The translations under genes were made by a program, and so were the position numbers. This document shows, one piece after another, positions 44,806 through 57,321 of a stretch of DNA of 64,000 bases. The notes under the pieces were generated by a model. The model saw only the letters and a program-made list of their open reading frames with translations. It made no database searches and was not told where the DNA came from. This DNA is from Flammula alnicola (taxonomy: Eukaryota; Basidiomycota; Agaricomycetes; Agaricales; Strophariaceae): positions 1,240,001 to 1,304,000 of the forward strand of contig JADNRV010000003.1 of NCBI GenBank assembly GCA_015499995.1. The letters are read 5' to 3'. Position 1 is the stretch's first letter. Every line of letters begins with the position of its first letter.

Positions 44806-47800
44806 TGCAGGCACAACCGCTTGATGAGATACGGGTGTTGAGTTGGAACGTGGCGAGGGACGGGATGTCCCTCGATGTAATCCTTAGCACTTGTACAAAT
44901 ATATATGACGTGTTATTCATCCAAGAGCCTCCCTGGAGGCACATAAGAACCGCCCCGTCTGCGAAGAGCAGGAAGGGTGATGATGTAGTCGGCGCGCCCA
45001 ACCACCCAGACTGGCTGGCCATGGTGCGCCCCACCACCCCTGACGAGCGACCCCGAGTCATGACCTATGTTTCGACTAGGCTGGCCCGGTATCGCCCGGC
45101 TCAACGAAGGGATATTATTGATCATCCCGACATCATGGTACTCTCGCTCTCCTCGGGCGAGAGCTCCTTCTATCTTCTGAACGTGTATTCAGATTCCGAT
45201 CATGGAGCTATTAACTGGCTCCGGGATCACGATCGAGATCTTCCCAGATGTCATCTAATGATGGGAGATTTTAATGCACACTCTCCGGATTGGGACCCTG
45301 GTTCCGCTCGGGAGGGGTGTGCCCTATCGCTGCAACAATCAGCGGCCATTCTTGGACTCGAGCTTGCCGCTTTTGGCAACCCTGGACCCACACACATTCC
45401 GAGAGATCGCACCAAGCGCAGCACGGTGATCGACCTGGCTTTTGTTCCCCCCGATCAGGTGGTGAACGGATCTACTGTCCGATGCCCAGACATCCAACTT
45501 AAATTGGACCACATTCCGATTTATACTACACTGGACATCCTTCCTGCCCCTAACGGGGCGGTTCGGATGTCTCTTCCCACGGAGTCTGTTGAGGCCTTCG
45601 TTAAATCTATCACTTCGGGACTTGCGGCTATAGATCCAAAAGCCCTGATGACTACCGAGGATCAGATTGATACTGCAGCTCAAGGAGTGGCGCAGATTTT
45701 CTCAGAGGCGTGGTCTGCCCATGCTAAAGAGACCTCTATTACTAAGCGTTCGAAGCCCTGGTGGTCCCAGGAGTGCTTTGACGCCCTGCTCAAATTTCGT
45801 GGGGATCGCTCCCCCGAGAATTGGAAATCCTTTCAGAAGTTAGTCCGGGAAACGACACGTGTTTTCTTCGATGATCGCATCGGAGAGATCGTGGGTACTA
45901 ATAAGCGACCGTGGGACCTTATGAACTGGGTCCAACAACGGAAGCTCCCTCCCAGTGAGGCTATCCAGTATCGTGGAGAGCCTTGCAATGATTTGCCTGC
46001 CTTGTGGGATGCCCTACATGGCACGTATAACTCAGCATCGGATAGAACATACGATGCTGCTCTCTTGGAGTCCATCCCGCAACTTCCTGTTCGGGAATGG
46101 GCTCCCTTTTCCCCGCTGGAACTCACGGAAGCTCTTTCTGCGTGTTCCGGCCTTTCTTCTCCGGGCCCGGATCATGTCAATTGGTCCCACCTGAAGAAGA
46201 TTGTATGTTGGGACCCCCACTCTGTGGAGGTCCTTATCTCGATTGCTAATGCCTGCATGCGTGTGGGTCATTGGCCGTCTCCCTTCAAGGAATCTATGTC
46301 GGTTATCATCTCCAAACCCGGCAAGCCCTCGTACTCCACCCCTAAGGCGTTCAGGCCTATTGTGCTTCTGAACACGGTTGGGAAACTCATCGAGAAAATG
46401 ATCTCGAATCGCATTCAGTTCGACGCTGTCGGACAGGATATATTTCACCTGAATCAGGTTGGAAGCGTCAGGGGGCGCTCCACCGAGGATGCGGGTCTGT
46501 TTTTGACACACATGGTAAGGGCTGGGTGGGCAAAAGGGTTGAGGACTAGCGTCCTTGCCTTTGACCTTGCTCAGTTCTTTCCTTCTCTCAATCACGAGGT
46601 TCTCGTGATTATTCTCCGGAAACTTGGCTTTCCGCCTTTGGTGGTCAAGTTTTTCAGTTCTTATCTGGTAGAGAGGAAGACGCAGTATGCGTGGAATTCC
46701 TTCCTGTCAGACCCTCTGCAGGCAGGAGGTCTTTGCTGTGCCCCCCCTATTCCTACCGGAATCCGGTGGAATCCGGTGGAATATGAGGCCATTCCGGTGG
46801 AATATCCTGCCAAAATTTGGAAATTTTTTGAAAAAGGGGCAAATTCCGAGATTCCACTGGAATGGTGACCGGAATGCCACAGGAGTGGAATGGCTGGAAT
46901 GGAACAACCAGGTATTCCGCTGGAATGAAATCAAAATGCATTATGATTTGGTGATTTCTAATGTCTATATATAGAAATAGATGTCGGTACCTGTCTATGA
47001 TATCGAAATAAAATTGGAAACTGTGCCAAGACATATTCCAAATTAGGAAGTTCAATATTTGGATCAGGTGATTTTGAAAAGACTCGGGTTTGGGCGAGTT
47101 TTTTGCATTTTTCTCATCAACAAGAGCAGCAAATCACATGATTTCAAAAGGTACATGGGTTTTGGAGCAGGTGCTATGATTGCCTTTTTGGGCATAAAAT
47201 TCCCACAGTTCCAAAAACAGCCTAAATACAGTAATATTGCCTGTCTGGATCACATGATATAAATATATTTAGAATCTCCTCAAAATTCTAAATCTGATGG
47301 TACCTTATTGACCCTGAATCACTCACGAGTTAGTCACATAATGTATACTAGCAATAGACCCATGCTTCGCACGGACGTGCCATTAGCCTAGTTTTAGAGA
47401 ACGACAGAGAGGTGTGACTTGTTTGTCTGTGACCAACTGTGACAGGACTTTGTCTGTCACATAAGAAAGTCCCTCTTTGATTTATAGTATTTAGATTTGG
47501 TTTTTACTGGATGGTTTTGGCAAAAGGATTTGGGATACTGAATAAGCGTGACTTTTTTTGACAAATTCAAGGGCCTGTGACATGTGACATCTAAATTGAA
47601 TCAAAATACAATGTATTTCAGTCCATTCTAGTGGATTCCAGTCCTATTTCATTCTATTCCAGTCTCATTCCACTGGAATCTGGTCTATTCCACTAGATTC
47701 CAGTTCCATTCCACCGGATTCCAGTCCCATTCCACTGGATTCCAGTCATTCCTACTGGAATAGGTGGGGCACAGCAAAGTACTGGCAGGCAGACGTGGGC

Positions 47801-49744
47801 GTGGGACAGGGCTCTGCCCTGTCCCCTGTCCTGTCGGCTATTTACTTGGCGCCTATCATGCGTCTTTTCTACAAGAGGTGCCGTGAGATTCATCTTGCGG
47901 TTGACCTTCTGTCATATGTTGACGATGGTACCCTGATTTCTCAGGAGACCGGACTCGATCCCAATGTTGTAAACCTTCATAAGGCTTACAAGATTATATT
48001 TGAGCTTTTTACCAAGTTCGCTCTCGCTCTGGAGCACGCGAAGTCGGAGATTTTTCACTTCGACAACACGGCTTCAGTTTATAACCCTGCCATTGATTTG
48101 GGTGAAGAACCCTACACTGCAGGCAAATGGCTCAAGCCTAAGCCGTTCTGGCGATATCTTGGGTTTTATTTTGATCGCAAGCTCACTTTCAAGGAGCATG
48201 TGAGATACTATTCCACCAAAGGATTCACATCAGTTGTATCGATGAGGATGCTTGGGTCTTCTACCAGAGGGCTGCCGCCGCATCTTAAGCGCCTCCTCTA
48301 CCGCACATGTGTTATCCCCATAATTACTTATGGTTACCGCATGTGGTATTTCCGCAAGGCCCGAAACAAGGGGCTTATTGCGCAACTTACCAACGTTCAG
48401 TGCAAGGCTGGGCTTTGGATTACTGGGTGCTTCCGCACTTCTCCCTCGTATGGCGTCGAGGCCCTTGCCGGCCTTCTGCCCATGCCCTTACTTTTGGACA
48501 GGTTGAACTCTCGGGCAATTGCTCGGATTTCTCTCTTGTCTGATACGCATCCCGTCCGGTCATTTATGGCTGGGCCTTTACTTAAGAGAGCCGTCCCTCA
48601 CAAGATGGCGATCGAGAACTTTACCGAGCGTCAACGTGAAAAGTTGCGCGGCGGACTTGTGGGCAATGCATTGTTCCACCCCGCTGGTCTGGAGGAACTG
48701 GAGCCTTTTGCTCCAGACGCCAGGCCTGGATATCGTCTAATGGACCGGCATGCGAGCTGGTTTACATGGATGGCTAAACCCCGTATCAGCAGGGCTGAAG
48801 ACCCTGATGCTGCGTGGAAAATCGTACTGGACAAACTCATCGAGAAATGTGACGATGAGCCAGGTACCGCATATGCTGGTGTCGACGGCTCGGTCCCTCC
48901 GGGGCCCTGGCAGGCCGCCAACGGCATTGTTATCAAACGGCAGGGTGCTCTGGTCTTGGCCAGATGTCACTCTTCCGGACGAGCTATTAGCACGGATGCT
49001 GAGCTCGATGCCATCTCGGTGGCCATCTCCGCAATGGTAGCATTCGGAGACGTCACCAGGATAGTCATATTCACGGATTCGATGCATGCTGCTCGAATGG
49101 CCGTTGATCCTTCCCCGCATTCTCATCAGGGTTCATCTCTGATAGTATGTAGGACACTTGAACGATGGTTCCAAGGTGGTGGGAACCGGAAAGTCGTTTT
49201 TGCAGAGTCTCCCTCCGATATGGAGTGGGACATCCATCAGGAGGCTCACGACCTCGTCCTTGGGTTTCCGGGCATACCTGTTACACCAAATACCCCTCTA
49301 TCTATTGCTTGGCTCAAGAACAGGGCCGACACTGTAGCGCGGGATGCCTGGTCGACAGAGGTCGACGAGGTTCCCAATTTGCTTGGCTCCAATTTCTTGG
49401 AGTTAGAGGATCTAAAGGGTAATCCTCTCCGTCCGACCCCCATTCGCGGCGGGCCGTGGCTTGAAGTGGGCGGCCGCAACTCTCAGTTGTTCGCCCGCAT
49501 GTGCCGTGCTATCACGAATCATGCTCCGATCGGCTCGTACTACGAGCGGTTCAAAATCGACGATCCACTTGCTCTCGGTTGTACGTGTGGGGTTTATCCT
49601 CAGATGCGCGACCATCTCTTTGGGTGCCCTAAGCTCCCGATGCTACCTCACAGGGCCCCGCACCTAGTGTGGGGTCTTGAGAAATTTCTGACTGACAACG
49701 TTACGGCGTTTGCTTTCAACCGGCCCCCAGCCGGAGTCGGATGA
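44805..49744 (+). pseudogene. LINE-B ORF2, complete but for a hAT-like insertion
   Basis: About 1,290 codons once 46726-47792 is ignored. Endonuclease: VLSWNVARDG, IQEPPW, MGDFNAHSPDW, DHIPI (relatives have SDHIPI, here LDHIPI). RT: LAFDLAQFFPSLNH, GQGSALSP, YVDDG. RNase H: GVDGSVPPG, TDAELDAIS, FTDSMHAAR. The C-terminus has CTCGVYPQMRDHLFGC and stops at TGA 49742-49744. ATG 44805 overlaps the ORF1 stop. The insertion falls in RT at LQA/DVGVGQGS. Apart from it, few defects: Ser to Leu before DHIPI and an HPN to HLN change in RT. Confidence 0.9.
46726..47784 (+). mobile_element. hAT-like non-autonomous element, copy 1
   Basis: 1,059 bp flanked by the 8-bp duplication GCAGGCAG (46718-46725 and 47785-47792), the size typical of hAT. 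Ends: GAGGTCTTTGCTGTGCCCC and, inverted, CAGTACTTTGCTGTGCCCC, with CCTATTCC following on both. Subterminal regions are packed with short GGAATCCGGT/ATTCCACTGGA-type repeats in both orientations. No transposase is seen. It shares inner blocks (GGGCGAGTTTTTTGC, and AATCTGATGGTACC) with the element at 63035. Confidence 0.88.
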
Positions 49745-50245
49745 GGGACTCTGGATGGGGGGTGACCCTGGGTGTCGTTGGGGCTTTGGCCCAAGACCTA
49801 GTGCCCGCAGGTGTTTCCAGGTTGGTGTGACAAATCCCGCGAGGGCCGCAGCCGTGTTCGTTGCATGGCTTCGCTTGTGACTCTCTGAGTCTATGGCACA
49901 CATCACCTGGAGGACCCGCCATGGTGTAACGACAACGTCGAGTTTGCCAACGAAGTGGGGAGAGCCGGGCAAGCTCTGACTTCATCTGGGTGACCCCCCT
50001 GTCCACCCTTTTAATCCATATCTACCTTACGTTCGGTAGCGTTAACAACACCGCACGTTTGTATTTCCTGGGCTGCGAGGTCCGTCATTTGGGTTTCAGG
50101 CTGCAGTCTCGCCCGCGTCGCGCTCGCGCGCGCCGCATGCTCCCCTGCGAGCAACCAACTCCTCTCTTTTGCTTTGGGTATTGTAGCATACTCGTTTGTA
50201 TTAGTTAGGGACCGGACTGCGACCGTGCACCGGAATATAAATTGT

Positions 50246-50277
<32 letters not shown>

Positions 50278-52545
50278 CAAAAAAACAGAGGCTCTCTCTG
50301 CGTGCTCTGGTCTATCCGCTCCGGGTCCGGATCATGTCAATTGGTCCCACCTGAAGGGGATAGTACATCGCGACCCTCATTCTATTGAGGTCCTCCTCTC
50401 GATTGCCAATGCCTGCATGCACGTGGGCTATTGGCCATCTGTATTTAAGGATTCTCTTTCAGTGATTATACCCAAGCCGAATAAGCCATCCTATTCTGCA
50501 CCTAAGGCATTCAGGCCGATTGTTCTCCTGAATACCATTGGTAAATTAATCGAGAAGATGATCTCGAACCGCATTCAGTTCGACGCAGTCGGTCTGGATA
50601 TTTTCCATCCTAGCCAGGTGAGTGGAGTGCGTCAACGCTCCACTGAGGATGCTGGGCTCTTCCTCACACACATTGTGCCTGCGGGATGGGCTAAGGGTTT
50701 GAAGACTAGCGTGGTCGCTTTTGATCTCGCTCAGTTTTTCCCTTCACTCAATCACGATGCGCTCGTGATCATTCTTCGGAAACTTGGCTTCCCTCTGTTG
50801 GTGGTCAAGTTTTTCGCATCTTATCTGGTAGAGAGGAAGACGCGGTATGCGTGGAATTCCTTTCTATTGGACCCGTTACAGGCAGACGTGGGGGTGGGCC
50901 AGGGATCGGCCTTGTCCCCTGTCTTGTCGGCTATCTATCTGGCGCCTATCATGCACCTATTCGAGAAGAGATGCCTCAGCCTTGGGTTAAGGGTTGACCT
51001 CCTCTCGTATGTTGATGATGGCACACTCATCGTGCAAGATGAGTGGCTGGATAATAACATCGCTATGCTTAAGAAGGCATATGCAGTTATCTTTGAGTTA
51101 TTCAGGGCTTTTGCTCTGGCGCTTGAACACGACAAGTCTGAGGTCTTTCATTTTGATAGATCTCATTCTAGTTATAATCCTAGCATCAAACTCGGGTATG
51201 CACCATACACTGGAGATCGTGCTAACTACCTCAAGCCCAAGCCGTTTTGGCGTTACTTGGGCTTTTACTTTGACCGCAAGCTCACCTTCCATGAGCATGT
51301 GCGTTATTACTCCACCAAGGGGTTCACATCAGTTGTATCGATGCGAATGCTTGGGTCGTCTACTCGGGGGCTCATGCCTATGCAGAAGCGTCTCCTTTAT
51401 CGCACGTGTGTGATTCCCATATTCACATATGGGTATTGCATGTGGTTCTTCAAGGGTGCCCGGAACAAGGGCCTCATTAAACAGCTTACGCAAGTGCAGC
51501 GTAAGGCTGCTCTTTGGATTACGGGTGCATTCTGTACTTTGCCCTCAGGAGGGGTGGAGGCCTTAGCGGGCCTCCTACCCATCCCTATACTTCTCGAAAG
51601 ACTGCGCGACCGCTCTACAGTGCGGGTCGCCACTCTTTCGGACACCCACCCGATCCGCTCATTCATGTCCGGGTCATCACTTAAGCGTGCAACCCCCCAT
51701 CCCATGTCAGTTGAACGCATGCCCGCCGCCCATCGCCGCAAGGTGACAGGTGCTCTTATGGATAATGTAAATTATTCCAGTGTCCCTGTTGAGTCTACGG
51801 AGCCTTTTGCTCCTGAGGCTCGTCCGGGTTATCGAATCCTCGATCGCTTTGCCGATCGGTTCAAGTGGCTTGCCAAGCCACACTTTAGCAGGTCCGAAGA
51901 TCCTGAAGCAGCTTGGAAGCTAGTCTTGGATGCGTCCCTCGAGTCTCTCGAGGATGATCCAGACGCTGCATATGCTGGTGTTGACGGCTCCTGCCCTCCG
52001 GGGTGGCAAGCCGCCACTGGCATTGTTATCAAATGGCAGGGTGCACAGGTCTATTCTGGGTGTCATGCTGCTAGGAGGGCCTCGTCTACGGACGCAGAGC
52101 TCTTTGCCATTCGCGTAGCCATCTCCAATGCCGTTGGCTTTGGGGACGTCAAACGCATTACTATTTTCACTGATGCGATGCATGCTGCTCGCCTCTCAGT
52201 GGATCCATCGCTGCACTCCTTCCAGTCTCAGTCACTGATGGTGTGTCATACACTTGAGCCATGGTTCAGGCACTCGCCAGACCACAAGGTTACTTTTATC
52301 GAGTCTCCCTCCGAGATGGAGTGGGACATTCAAAATGAAGCACACGATCTCGTTGCTGGTATGCGCGGCGCTGCCGTCGCTCCTACCACCAAACTCTCTC
52401 TCCAGTATGTCCACGATTTTGTGGACAAATCGGCACGCGCGGATTGGAAACAGAGAGTTTCCGATCAGCCTTTCCTACTAGGCTCCAATTTCATGGAGCT
52501 GCAAGGGTTAAACGGGGACCCTGTCCAGCCGACTCCCATTCGCAG

Positions 52546-54004
52546 TGAGAGACCCGCTACGCGCTCAGCGACCTAAACAACACACGCAACTGTGGAGCGA
52601 GATCCTAACTAGGTCGAGCGACGCTCTACTAGCTTCAGAAATATGTAGTGTGCTGTACTCCACAGTGTTTGTTTTATTTAGCTAGCTGACTTGTAGACAG
52701 CGCCTCGCGGTTCGTTTAAAATGGGTATGAGGGATTATTCAAACACACGTTTTATTGTAGTTTCAAGCCTCGTTTTATCACAGGGATGAACGGTTTTATT
52801 GATTTTATGGTTTTTATTTGAGAGGAACTCTCTAGGACGCTGCTAGCTCGAATTTCGAAGCCACTAGCTGCTCTGAAGCTTTTGGGAACTGGTCTGAAAC
52901 TAAGGCCGCACTGTGCGCTACCTTCTGAACGATCTGCTAGCCCACTGTGGACTCTGTTTCTGACTCTCTAGGCGCTCTCTTGGCCTCTAAGCACACTCTG
53001 GCTTCTAAATTCTTGGACCTTGTCCTCAAGAACTTTCTCTTTATTTAACTAAGCCTTCTCTGGCTTCAAACAAACTCTATGAAGTCAAACTGATCCTTTA
53101 TTCGTCTTCTTTCTTACTAGACACTGCGTCTTAGCTCGAAATAAAACAGGGAAGAGATTGCTTAAGGTAACTAGCTACAAAAGTACATCTTTTATACTAC
53201 AGCTATATGTGGTTCTGGTATGCGAATAAAATAGAGTAAAACATTCTTATCTCATGTAAATAATGCCTGCAGGCAATGGGTATAGGGTTGGGTATTCCAG
53301 GTGACCAGATAGAGGTCAAGGGATTTGGAAATTCATCCCATTTTAGCGCGCTAGGATGCTCCTGACTTCCGCGTACCATGCGCATCATGCGTGCGTCTCG
53401 GCTAGCGGTGCCGCTTTATTCCAGATCCGTGGCCATCATTACTGCTGGTTCCTGCTTTTCTTTCTCGTCCTATTACCACTTTTGGTAGTCCCCCGGGTAG
53501 AGGGTAGAGCGCGTGTCTAACTAACGCGTCCGCGTCCCGTGCGTCTCCTAGTAAGTCACAAGATACGCTCGCTAGTAGTCATGCATTTTGACCGCATGCT
53601 AACTAGCTGCGTCTTCTACTCCTAGCTGTAGTATTTTATAGCTAGCTTTTCAGCAATACATTGATTGTACTGAATTCGCCGCGCACTATTTCCAAAGCAT
53701 CCAGAAGTCTTTTAATTTATTCCCCATGGTGCGTTTATGCCTCGCTAGTCTTTTATGACTTATGCGTTCTATGTTTCACTGTTTTCCTAACTTTTAACTG
53801 TCTCCCGGCTTATCATACGGACTCAGCTAGCTCTGAACCACGTCTGATTACCATTGTCACAGGTTATATGACAGCTAGTAGTCGCATAGCTAGGCTTCAG
53901 ACTACTAAATTGGGTGCATTATAGTCTCTCTGTCTCGGTAATATTCCATAGGTAAAAGATGATATATTGCAAAATTCATGCGTGGCCGGTTTGCGGCCCT
54001 ATCA
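52546..54004. mobile_element. LTR-T: 1.46-kb TG...CA insertion in LINE-A
   Basis: LINE-A ORF2 is interrupted between codons for PIR and GPWLE. The insert begins TGAGAGACCC and ends CCTATCA, with short imperfect flanks (GCAG/GCGG). It is AT-rich with many CTAGC and GCTAGC motifs and no credible frame. It is most simply a solo LTR of an unclassified family. A 23-base stretch at 3294-3316 may be the start of a related insertion at the same LINE-A position. Confidence 0.6.
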
Positions 54005-54863
54005 GCGGGGGCCTTGGCTTGAATCTGGCAATCAGAGCTCTGTGCTCTTTGCCTGCATGTGCCGTTTAATTACGAATCATGCTCCGATCGGCTCATACTA
54101 TGAGCGGTTCAAAATTGATAACCCTCGGGCCCTTGGTTGTGAGTGTGGGGTTTATCCTCAGACTCGCGATCATATATTCAAGTGCAAGAAACAGCCTTGG
54201 ACGCGCCGGAAGCTGAAACTCATTTCGGAGCTGGTGACTTATCTGTTGGAGCACCCTACGGCATTCTCCTTCTCCCGGCACCCCGCTGGAGTCGGATGAG
54301 GGACTTTGGGAGGGGGGCGATCCTGATCGTGGAGTGATCCACGGTCAAATCTACTCGACTACTCGTGATGTGTTTCCGTTTGGCGGCGGCGAAGTTCCGC
54401 AAGTGCCTAGGGCCCTGGTCGTCCCAGGGCCGGTGGCGTCGACTCTCTGAGCCGGCGTCATGCGCCGTTGGCGGAGGACCCAGTTCGGTGGACGGCGGTG
54501 GTGGCTTCGGCTCCTGCTTAGCTATTACAACGTAAATTTTACCGTTGAACCGGGGAGAGTCTGGCAGGCTCTCTTCACTTTCAGGTGACCCCTCTTCCCA
54601 TCCCAATACTCCTATCTGCCATTTGTGTGGTAGCATTAACAACGCCACAACGACGGACAATCTGTAGTTGCGAGACTACCTATCTGGGTTTCAGGCAGCT
54701 GCGCCGTCTCGCCCGCGTCGCATGCTCGCCGTCAAGCCAACTTCTTTCTTTTGCATGCGTAGTATACCACCTCCGTTTGTATTAGTTAGAGACCGGACTG
54801 CTTTCGTGCACTGGTATAAAATTGATGATTTAAAAAAAAAAAAAAAAAAAAACAAAAAAAAAA

Positions 54864-56881
54864 GTGTGTGAACTTCCTAGATAGTCAAGTAGTCCTGTGT
54901 AATAGACTCTGTAATGTCTATTAAAGGATCACTATCAAATCTAAGCTGCTTCACTTTTAATACTACTAATCTATGCTTCAAACACTCAAATCAATTGTTG
55001 AGTTGACTTAGTTCGTCCAAGGGGAGGATAATAGTTTTATAGTATCGATACCTGATGAAAGGTTGCGATAAAAGAAGGTTTCTAACTAAGTAATGATTTC
55101 GGGCAAGGCTTTAGACGCGTTAATAGCCAGTGGGTCGTTTTAAGTCTAATAGACTGGGTTGTAAATTCGTAACTGTGACTTTGAAACTAGTGCTCTATGC
55201 ACAAACTGCTAACTGATCTCGCTTTACTTGTTCTCCAATTGAGAAGATGGCTCTATGCTCTTTAACTTGTCTTTACTTGTCTCAAAAACTACTTGTGGAA
55301 AGAGGCATGCAGATGTCTTATCTGTCGACACTACAGTTCCTTAACAATGGCCAGAGGCATGTAGATACTTTCGTCCACTGACACTACAGTCCAGGTCCCC
55401 AGATGTCCTTTGACAAAGGGTAGTTTTGAACAAGTCACTTAGACAGGTTCCTTGGCTTATAACTCTCTTTCTTTTAACTTGGTGAACCACTTAGGCTTGC
55501 AATCTTATCTTTAACAGCTCGTAAATATCGTTACTTGGTTTCTTTTTATATTATGGGACTCTCACTTTGAAGCTACTTAGTACTTAGAGGCGAAACACTT
55601 AAGATATAACTCTTAAGCACTTGTATCTCGTGGGTGGTAAATTGCTTGTATTCTATTAAGGCTGAGCGCGAGTGCAAGTGTCATACAAGTACTCATGAGT
55701 TTACTTGTGGGAATACTCACATGAGTACCTACTCACGAGTGCGAGTCACTCATGGGAAAATACTCGTGCAAGTGCAAGTATGGATTCTGGAAAAGGAAAT
55801 ACTTGTGAGTATTTGAGAATATTGCTTAAACATCACTTTTAGCAGTGTAAAAAGCTACTATCATACATTTCTTATTAAAATAAGGGTTTTATACATCCTA
55901 TGCTTCCTTAACATACTTATTTTATGTCGCAATGAGTGATCTTGGGCAAGTTACTTGCAAGTTTACTCGTGGGAATACTCATGTGAGTATGTACTTGCGA
56001 GTCCAAGTACTCGTGGGAAAAAATCTTTGAGAGTGCGAGTATGGCTTTCTGAGGCCCAAGTACTTGCAGCTGCGAGTGCAAGTAACTCGCGAGTGCACTC
56101 GCGCTCAGCCTTATATTCTATGGTGTTACAGCGCGGCTTATATACTACTGAGATGATATATTATTACATAGATGCAATGATGAGAATATAGAGATTTCAT
56201 GGGCATTTGTGCATGAGCGGTGGCCTTGTGGAGTACAGTTTCCATGCTTGTCTGCTAATCATGCCTTTTTGGATGGATTGGGAGTTCAGATCGTCGTCAG
56301 CTCGGCTAACTTAAGCGCCTAAGACTTAATCCTCCTCGACTGCGTGGTATACCAGCTCGTGACCTTTCATTTTCATTGGTATCTTGTCCTGTCATTGGCT
56401 ATGGACTGACCGGAGCATAGAAGCACCTATGTCTCGTCAGAGATGCTCGGGCAATCCACACATGTTCTGTCTGTGATAATACTCGTGATTAGGGTTGTAA
56501 CCCTTTGTCCTCTGTACCTGGTATCTTGGTACCCTCGGCGCGCATCTGGGATCTCGCTATGTCGAGTTATGCACCCCGGAAATCTTCCTGTACCCAGTTA
56601 TTACCTGATATGGTATGTGTTCCCAATTAGGTATCCCTCTGATCCGAGCTTTGATCGGCGTTGCTACAGGCGCGTCTATGGGTGTCTGCTTTACCCCGGC
56701 TGCTCCACTGTCCTCTATGCCTTCGGCAATGTCACGCAACCTGTCCTGTAGTGTGCCTAGATGTCCGTTCTTTAATCTAGAGATCTGCGCCCTCGCTGTA
56801 TAGGCCGGATGGTTAAGATATTACTGAAAGGCGCTTATTTCCGTACACTTCATTAGATGTATTGACTATTATCTCAATAGT
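54864..56881 (+). repeat. LTR-G copy 2, with a MITE inside
   Basis: It begins TGTGTGAACTTCC directly after a LINE-A poly-A and follows copy 1 (1686-3117) through many shared blocks. It breaks off at ATCTCAATAGTT (56881), about 175 bases before the end seen in copy 1. No coding capacity. Divergence from copy 1 is moderate, so these are older than the LINE insertions. Confidence 0.65.
55657..56113 (+). mobile_element. 457-bp MITE (hAT type)
   Basis: Terminal inverted repeats TAAGGCTGAGCGCGAGTGCA at both ends (20 bp, perfect), flanked by the 8-bp duplication TATTCTAT (55649-55656 and 56114-56121). LTR-G copy 1 keeps the empty site (TATTCTAC near 2350). Subterminal DNA holds many ACTCGTG/AAGTACTTG-type repeats in both orientations, typical of hAT transposase binding regions. 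No coding sequence. Confidence 0.92.
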
Positions 56882-57321
56882 TCTGTACTTTACAGTCCCC
56901 CACCTGTCTGCATGGACTCCACGGACTCTATGGAATTCCATGGACAATCCATGGACTTTTAACTTAATGGTGTTTTTCTTACTTTTGGAGAAATTAGTCC
57001 ACGGATGTCCATGGACAGTCCACAAAAGTCCACACAAAGTCCACACAAAGTCCATGCTCAGTCCAAAGCATGAAATTAGCAGTAAATATCATGTCTGTGG
57101 ACTTCTGTGGACTTTCTGTGGACTTTGGACTTAGAGTCAACTTAGAGTTACATTAAATTGGAAATGCAGAAGTCCACAAAAAATCCACAGAAAGTCCACG
57201 GAGAGTCCATGGACTTTTGTGGACTCAGTATTATAACCAAACATGCAATCTAATAAATTGATGATAGTAAAAAAAAACTATTAAAATACATCAAGTACAC
57301 TACTGAGGTACACGATGACAG
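56882..57321. repeat. AGTCCA/TGGACT-rich repeat, possible MITE
   Basis: More than 15 copies of TGGACT, AGTCCA or GTGGAC in both orientations, clustered at 56920-57130 and 57170-57230 around an AT-rich core. The outer parts are loosely inverted (TACAGTCCCCCACC left, TACTGAGTCCACAAAAG on the reverse strand right). It resembles the subterminal architecture of the MITE at 55657, but no clear target duplication was found because LTR-G does not resume beyond it. Confidence 0.5.

Larger units (their letters stand above)
42849..50284 (+). mobile_element. LINE-B, full length, split by a hAT-like element
   Basis: It starts CAGCTCCTCCTTATTCGG, with 5' UTR 42849-42982, ORF1, ORF2, 3' UTR (49745-50251) and an A-rich tail with an internal C. 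A 15-bp duplication ACAGAGGCTCTCTCT (42834-42848 and 50285-50299) flanks it. After removing the hAT-like insert and its duplication it is about 6.37 kb. Confidence 0.93.
41029..54299 (+). pseudogene. LINE-A ORF2, interrupted by three insertions
   Basis: Pieces in order: 41029-42048 endonuclease (MGGDFNAHSEDW, SDHIPI) to the DLMNWV linker; 42625-42848 LINE-A linker (SASDRVFDANLL); 50285-52545 RT (VAFDLAQFFPSLNH, GQGSALSP, YVDDG), thumb and RNase H (GVDGSCPPG, TDAELFAIR, FTDAMHAAR); 54005-54299 the zinc-like end and TGA. Within pieces the frame is open, and joins at the two LINE-B insertions are restored by ignoring one copy of each duplication. Confidence 0.88.
38825..54863 (+). mobile_element. 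LINE-A with 5' inversion (twin-priming product), heavily nested
   Basis: 38825-41023 is the 5' part in reverse (from endonuclease codons VQEPP back to the 5' UTR start TCTCCTTTTCC). 41029 onward is the sense part starting at the same endonuclease codons. The two share a ~14-base overlap (GTGCAAGAACC). The sense part is interrupted at 42049, 42849 and 52546 and ends with 3' UTR and poly-A (54832-54863). The A-rich flank with an internal C on both sides suggests insertion into the poly-A of the preceding LINE-A. Confidence 0.88.
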
